This document shows, piece by piece, positions 59,377-64,000 of a DNA stretch of 64,000 nt. The notes under the pieces are model-generated. The model worked only from the letters and a program-made list of their open reading frames with translations, was not told the origin of the DNA and did not search any database. Each line of letters begins with the position of its first letter. The first letter of the stretch is position 1. Made by a program: the position numbers and the translations under genes. The stretch comes from Rhynchonema sp. JSB1_4 (lineage: Eukaryota; Nematoda; Chromadorea; Monhysterida; Xyalidae): positions 35,125-99,124 of the forward strand of contig JASAMV010002756.1 of NCBI GenBank assembly GCA_030248065.1. The letters run 5' to 3'.

Positions 59377-62300
59377 CTAAACTTTGAGATGAGCCATCAC
59401 CCGATCCAAATATTTGTCAGCGGTTCTGTAGTCCCACGATCTTTGTGGTGTCACGATCAAATAATCGATTATTCTTGAATTTGACAGCGAAATCGATCTG
59501 GATTGATCAACAGGTGACACAGGTGAGGTTTCTGCTTCCTTTAAGTTGCCTGATTTCGAAAGGCGAGAGTCGGTGTTGCGGTAAGTTTTGCAGGTCTGAT
59601 TGTGTGGAGCATTTAAGTCTGATGTTGAGCGCTGGGCTGCGACCTGAAAAAAAAAACGATTTTTTTCGTTGTCGGAATAAACGTGAAGCATCGATCACTG
59701 TAAAGCGGAAGCACTCACCGTTACGACAACAGGTGCAGGTTGTTTGTGCAAAGCCCGACGAGGCTGGGTCACCGACTGGTCAAAGTTCGATCGAAGTTGT
59801 GGTCCTGGTTTCGCATCCAATGTAACACCATTATTGTGAATGCTTGATTGTTCTGACGTGAGGGATGCGAACAACAATGGAAACTGTTCGCTGGTCGATT
59901 GTTGGTGTACCAGGTCATTCAATGTGCACTTTGCATCATTCAACAGCTGAGCGCGATTAGGAGAAGTTGTTGGACCAACTACGCTTTTTATTCGAATGGA
60001 AGATGCTGAAAGCATACTAACTTCTTCAAAATGTTTGAAATAGTAGTTACACAAAATGAAAATCCACAGACCTGCGATGTCGTTGGTCATAGTCAGTGTT
60101 TGTGGTTGCACCTTCGACGTAACACACGCCTGCCTGTGTTTCACCTGCTGGTCAAGTGGCCCATTGGCCCGACTGTCGCAATTTGCTGATTGCTTTGCCT
60201 TGCCTGAGTTTTCAAGATAATTGGCAATGGTGATGTGCCTGTCGAATGCTGCGCCGCTTGTTATGATACGATCGGAAGGCGGCCCGGGCTGCTGCTGGAA
60301 ATATTCTTAATGAGACCTGAGCCCAAGCTTTACTCGATCATTATAACCGAAACACAAACTCACCAAAGGCACATGCGACGTCTGACATGATGGTGCCAGC
60401 TGTTTGTTTGAAAGAAAACCGCGCTTCTCTTTCGACGAATCTGATGTTTCAATATGGTTCGGAACGTGAATTTTGTTTTGTCCAGCCCGTGTCTCCATGA
60501 ACTTTGGTACCGAAGGCACTGAAAATATGTTTCTGATCAATAGGTTTTACGAATAAATTCATTGCATGAGATTGTCAACAAGAAATATTTGTCCTCAAGA
60601 ATATAAATGCATTGCCCAAAACCTAACCTTTCGAATCGTTGGTGACAACGCTGCTCTGAAACATCGCAGGTGCATTTGCAATGGATGCGGCCCCGGTAGA
60701 AAATGACGGTTGCGGTGCTGAATTGCGCGAGCCTTCAATAATGCCGATGCTGTTGTTGTGTTTCGCAACAGTGACTTGTTGTTCGGGTGAAGTCGGGCTG
60801 TCCTGCGGCTGAGACGCACAAAACTTTATCGGCTGTCCTGGTAGGTACCGAACCAAATAAGATTAAAACTCACGTCATTGGGTTTGGATGAGGTTACTTG
60901 TCGCTGCATAACATGGTCATTGCGCCGATTCGGCTTTTGTCGATATTCCCGATTCAAAATTCTCGAAGTTCGTCCTTCAGCATGCTGACTTCCCGGATTG
61001 GGCTTTTTGGATTCATTGGTCGACGTCTTATTTAGCGATTTATCGATTATCAAAGGATCCGATGGCACAGGCCGATTTGGAGAAGCAGACGTTTTCTTGC
61101 GCGCCGACTTCATGAACGGCGGCAGAAAGTGATCTGTAAATTTTTGTATAAAGAAAAAATATAAACAAAAAATGAAAAAAACCGATTTTTAAAAAAATAT
61201 CTTCATCCAACTGTAAAACTGCCTTATTTGGTTCAACATTCATCATTAACGTTAGTATGGTACAGTGTGCCAACCAGTAGCATCGTTGGTCACATCCTTT
61301 CGCTGCATCTTGCGCTGCCGTGGCACATCCACGTTGTTTTGTGAATAATCAGCATGCGTCGACTGTGATCGTATATTGGCAGATCGGTCGAAGCGCATGT
61401 CTGAAACGCAGCCGAATGCTTCAAGACACCAATGTAAAAGTCAAACTCCGAGAATACGAGCCCGATGGTCCGGGATAAAACCAAACTACCATCTACACTC
61501 CAAATGGGGCCATATTTGCGCGTAATGTTTAGTAATCTCCGTTGTTTGACTTTAGGTAGGCTCACCTCTGTAGTTGGTTGTCCGCACTGAATAATAATTG
61601 TTGCCAATCGGTGGTCGTTGGAGAATACCGTATCCGTTTGATTCACGATTTTTGTCAGCTCGGTGATGTTTCACGCGCCTGGTATTGGTTTGTGGCTTCC
61701 ACCAGCCTGACCAGTGTAATAACAGAAAATTGAACACAAGTTTGCATCTACACATAGTCTTTCTCCTGAACTGTGCCCCACCACCGTGACTCAATTTGAT
61801 TCGAAAACTCAAACAGAGCCCCATCTACAAAAGGATTTGGTAAAACATCGTTACGAATTCTGACAAACTATACCTACCGATTTTGTCGTATGGTTGATTG
61901 TTGAGCTGCGGTAAATCTAGTGTATTCCGGCCATTTTGCTGCCTGTGTTTCCGCCGAATCTGTGCATTCGGTTGCATGGAATTGGCAGGATCCTGTAGGA
62001 AACAAGAACACAATGTTAACAAGGTTGAAATTCGACATAAGTGCAGCATTTGCAAATGCTTTTGTCTCCATTCGTTTTGCCTCGGACGACTGTCTGGGCC
62101 TAAAAATGTTTTGACGCCCGAAATGAGGGAAATTTCATAATGCACGCACCAGGTCATCGACGTCTCGGTGCAAACGCCCGCCACATTCGCATTTACAGTA
62201 TTTCGCAATCAGAGTGTAGCCATTATCGTTCCACAGACATTCGCGCAGTTGGTGATCGGTCCAATAGCGCTGACGGCCGGCACCCGATTCGGAATGACGC

Positions 62301-62881
62301 TGAAATGTACAGATATGCGAACGTTAGTTCGCTTGGTGTTTTATTTTTTGGGTTTGCGTGACCATCTAGCCACCTGGTACACCGTCGGTCTCTGTGAAAG
62401 CACGTACAAAACGCGCCATCAAGCACGATGATGTTCCACAACGAGCATACGTACAGGTTTATTATTCGAGCACCAACCGCCAGCTCGGTCAGATATTCTT
62501 CCCATTTGGTTAAGCACTCCAGGTGAGCCCATCTGTTTGCTTTGCACTGCGTCACATTTGAGCACAAAAGTCGATGACAGTTCACAGCCGGTTGATTGGG
62601 GTTGATGTGCTGTCCTGAAAATGTTATTTTGATTTGCCACCTGCCAAAAATTATTGTTATGTACGCAAAGCACACAAAACTTTTTGCACCAACTTCGCAC
62701 ACATTTTCTCGGCATTAGACGATTGCAGACGCAACCTTTGTTGTTTGATTGAACGCCATAAAAGGCGTGGTTCGGTTGTCTCTGATTAACAAATTGATTC
62801 ATGTGGCCTTTATTTGCGCCCTTCATGTTCTTACGGTTTGCGGTGGACTCAGTATTGTAGCCGAAATACAGCTCTAAAATA
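59377..62881 (-). CDS. hdc: Headcase/HECA homologue (multi-exon)
   Basis: Headcase proteins are cytoplasmic regulators of differentiation and growth in flies and mammals. Exon 62478-62614 carries VNCHRLLCSN, then CKANRWAHLECLTKWEEY. Exon 62150-62299 carries GRQRYWTDHQLRECLW, then GYTLIAKYCKCECGGRLHRD, matching the conserved N-terminal Headcase Cys/His region (Cxx-C, H-x2-EC, W-x-KKGY, CKCxCG-x3-H-x-D). Phases agree with the next exon (61878-61992) and further exons to the stop at 59377 (ending YLDRVMAHLKV). The rest is long, hydrophilic and rich in Gln, Asn and Ser, as expected for the disordered C-terminal part. The first exon seen (from 62881) is open to its acceptor, so the true start may lie in an upstream exon; otherwise the first Met is at 62826. 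The exon order around 61570-61824 is uncertain. Confidence 0.75.
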
Positions 62882-64000
62882 CTGAAATAAAAAAGTTACA
62901 GTTAGGTTATGAGTGCATTTATATTAACTCAACACACCATGAATGCAGCATGAATTTATTATGTAGGATCGTGGGATGATGACACACAGCAGTCAAGGTC
63001 GCCGAAAGGATCATGGGAAAGATAAGGCACGCAGGTTGTCTCGCATAACCAACCTGCATCTGAACATTACAAAACTCAGCCAAATTCACCTTGGTCACAT
63101 TTTTGCTTCGAATCAGGATTACTATGACTGTCATAAATTTGTTTGGGCTTCATGAAACAAAAAACGCCAAGCAGATGCGCAAAAATATATACTGTATATG
63201 TAATTCAGTTACCGTTACCGACATGCCAGGGGACACACACAACACACAATCAGCATAATGTCGAATGCAATTACCCATCCTTTATATTACAACCAACAAA
63301 CCCAAGAGGGAAATGTCCTTTCTACAACCAGCCGGTGGTGTTCACATACAGTGCATATGCCCAAAGAAACCATTGCAACGTTTGTGTCGACATCGGGTCA
63401 TGTGGAATAACCAGTCACCCTGCCTGCACGCACAGCGCTAGCCATTGGATCAAAGTGATGGATAGCCACGACAACACAGTGGCATGTTTTGTTGTCAGGT
63501 TATGGACATGCATTTGTGTCAAGCACCCACCGCATTTGTGCAATATGATGTTTCATAACGCAGTACATACATACTCTCTGATGAAAAATTCAGATACAGG
63601 TACAAGTGCTCTGCTCCAAAGTTGATGTTACCGCTTGACAACAAACCAGTTCAAAAGTCTAAAATAATAAAATTGTCGCCACCAGCGTCTCTTTTGCACA
63701 CAGCGCGTGCATGATAGATGAGCAGCAATCGGTTGCCCCTCCAGCCCGTGCCACCAACAGGGTTGGGCACAAAACGTTTTTTTCTCAAAAATCGTTTTTT
63801 TTAAAAAAACGTTTTTTTCTCAAAAATCATTTTTTTTAAAAAAACGTTTTTTTAAAACGCCCTGATGACCAAAATATGCCCTCAAAAAAATTGGAAAACG
63901 CTCATGTTTTGAAGAAAACGTGGTTAAATGAAGTAATTCTATGTGTTCTGAGGCAAAATAAACGGGTTTGAACCCTTTTCTAGCGAGTTGTTAAGGTCCC
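62882..64000. other. Upstream of the Headcase homologue; A/T palindromic repeat at the right edge
   Basis: A 160-codon plus-strand frame (63143-63625) is rich in Cys, His and Thr but has no signature and is probably chance. A copy of the recurrent 10-mer is at 63546-63555. From 63770 to 63860 runs an alternating palindromic tract (AAAAACGTTTTTTT, CTCAAAAATCGTTTTTTTT). This resembles the interior of family B elements and probably marks an element continuing past the window. Confidence 0.45.

Noticed and set aside
59895..62165. Extra copies of the 65-bp repeat near 59905 and 62150
   Set aside because: Both lie in or at the edge of Headcase coding exons and match over fewer than 17 bases, so coincidence is more likely.
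63143..63625. 160-codon plus-strand open frame
   Set aside because: It has no domain, no signal peptide and no conserved pattern; composition looks like translated non-coding DNA.

Overview
This is a eukaryotic nuclear window, almost certainly from an invertebrate animal. Genes are split into many short exons by small GT-AG introns. The recognisable products are animal ones: IQGAP, the intraflagellar transport protein IFT88, an LRR-Ig transmembrane receptor, a Headcase/HECA homologue, a secreted phospholipase A2, ornithine decarboxylase and a FAM174-like membrane protein. Bacterial features (operons, ribosome binding sites, CRISPR) are absent. The phylum cannot be fixed from sequence alone.

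Layout: (i) 1-3678, minus: 5' half of an IQGAP gene that runs off the left edge. (ii) 3.7-16 kb: no recognisable gene, but a roughly 155-bp tandem array (4.2-5.5 kb), a near-perfect 645-bp foldback (5684-6328), an 805-bp hAT-like element (13319-14123), a small element with a TAA target duplication (14356-14598) and a tRNA-like sequence (16085-16166). (iii) 16.5-20.1 kb, minus: a three-exon secreted phospholipase A2 and a three-exon unidentified secreted Cys-rich protein. (iv) 21.65-25.33 kb: three abutting satellites (20-, 42- and 21-bp units). (v) 27650-31176, plus: complete ten-exon ornithine decarboxylase. (vi) 33772-37592, minus: two-exon FAM174-like gene whose 3.3-kb intron holds four transposable elements nested inside one another. 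(vii) 37985-42877, plus: essentially complete IFT88, convergent with (viii) 43365-46643, minus: LRR-Ig-TM receptor. (ix) 46.65-59.38 kb: no recognisable gene. (x) 59377-62881, minus: Headcase/HECA homologue.

The genes do not form one pathway; this is a mosaic of housekeeping, ciliary, signalling and secreted-protein genes separated by mobile and satellite DNA. The strongest unexplained signal is the 10-mer TGATGTTTCA. It occurs 21 times on the two strands, where about 0.1-0.2 would be expected by chance. It is concentrated inside the genes, often in introns and sometimes within 15-30 nt of the 3' splice site. A second dispersed repeat of about 65 bp also sits in introns of three genes. Donor sites are unusually relaxed (close to GTNNGT, with a pyrimidine at +3 in about half). 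Exon coordinates were read by hand from reading frame, splice dinucleotides and phase continuity.
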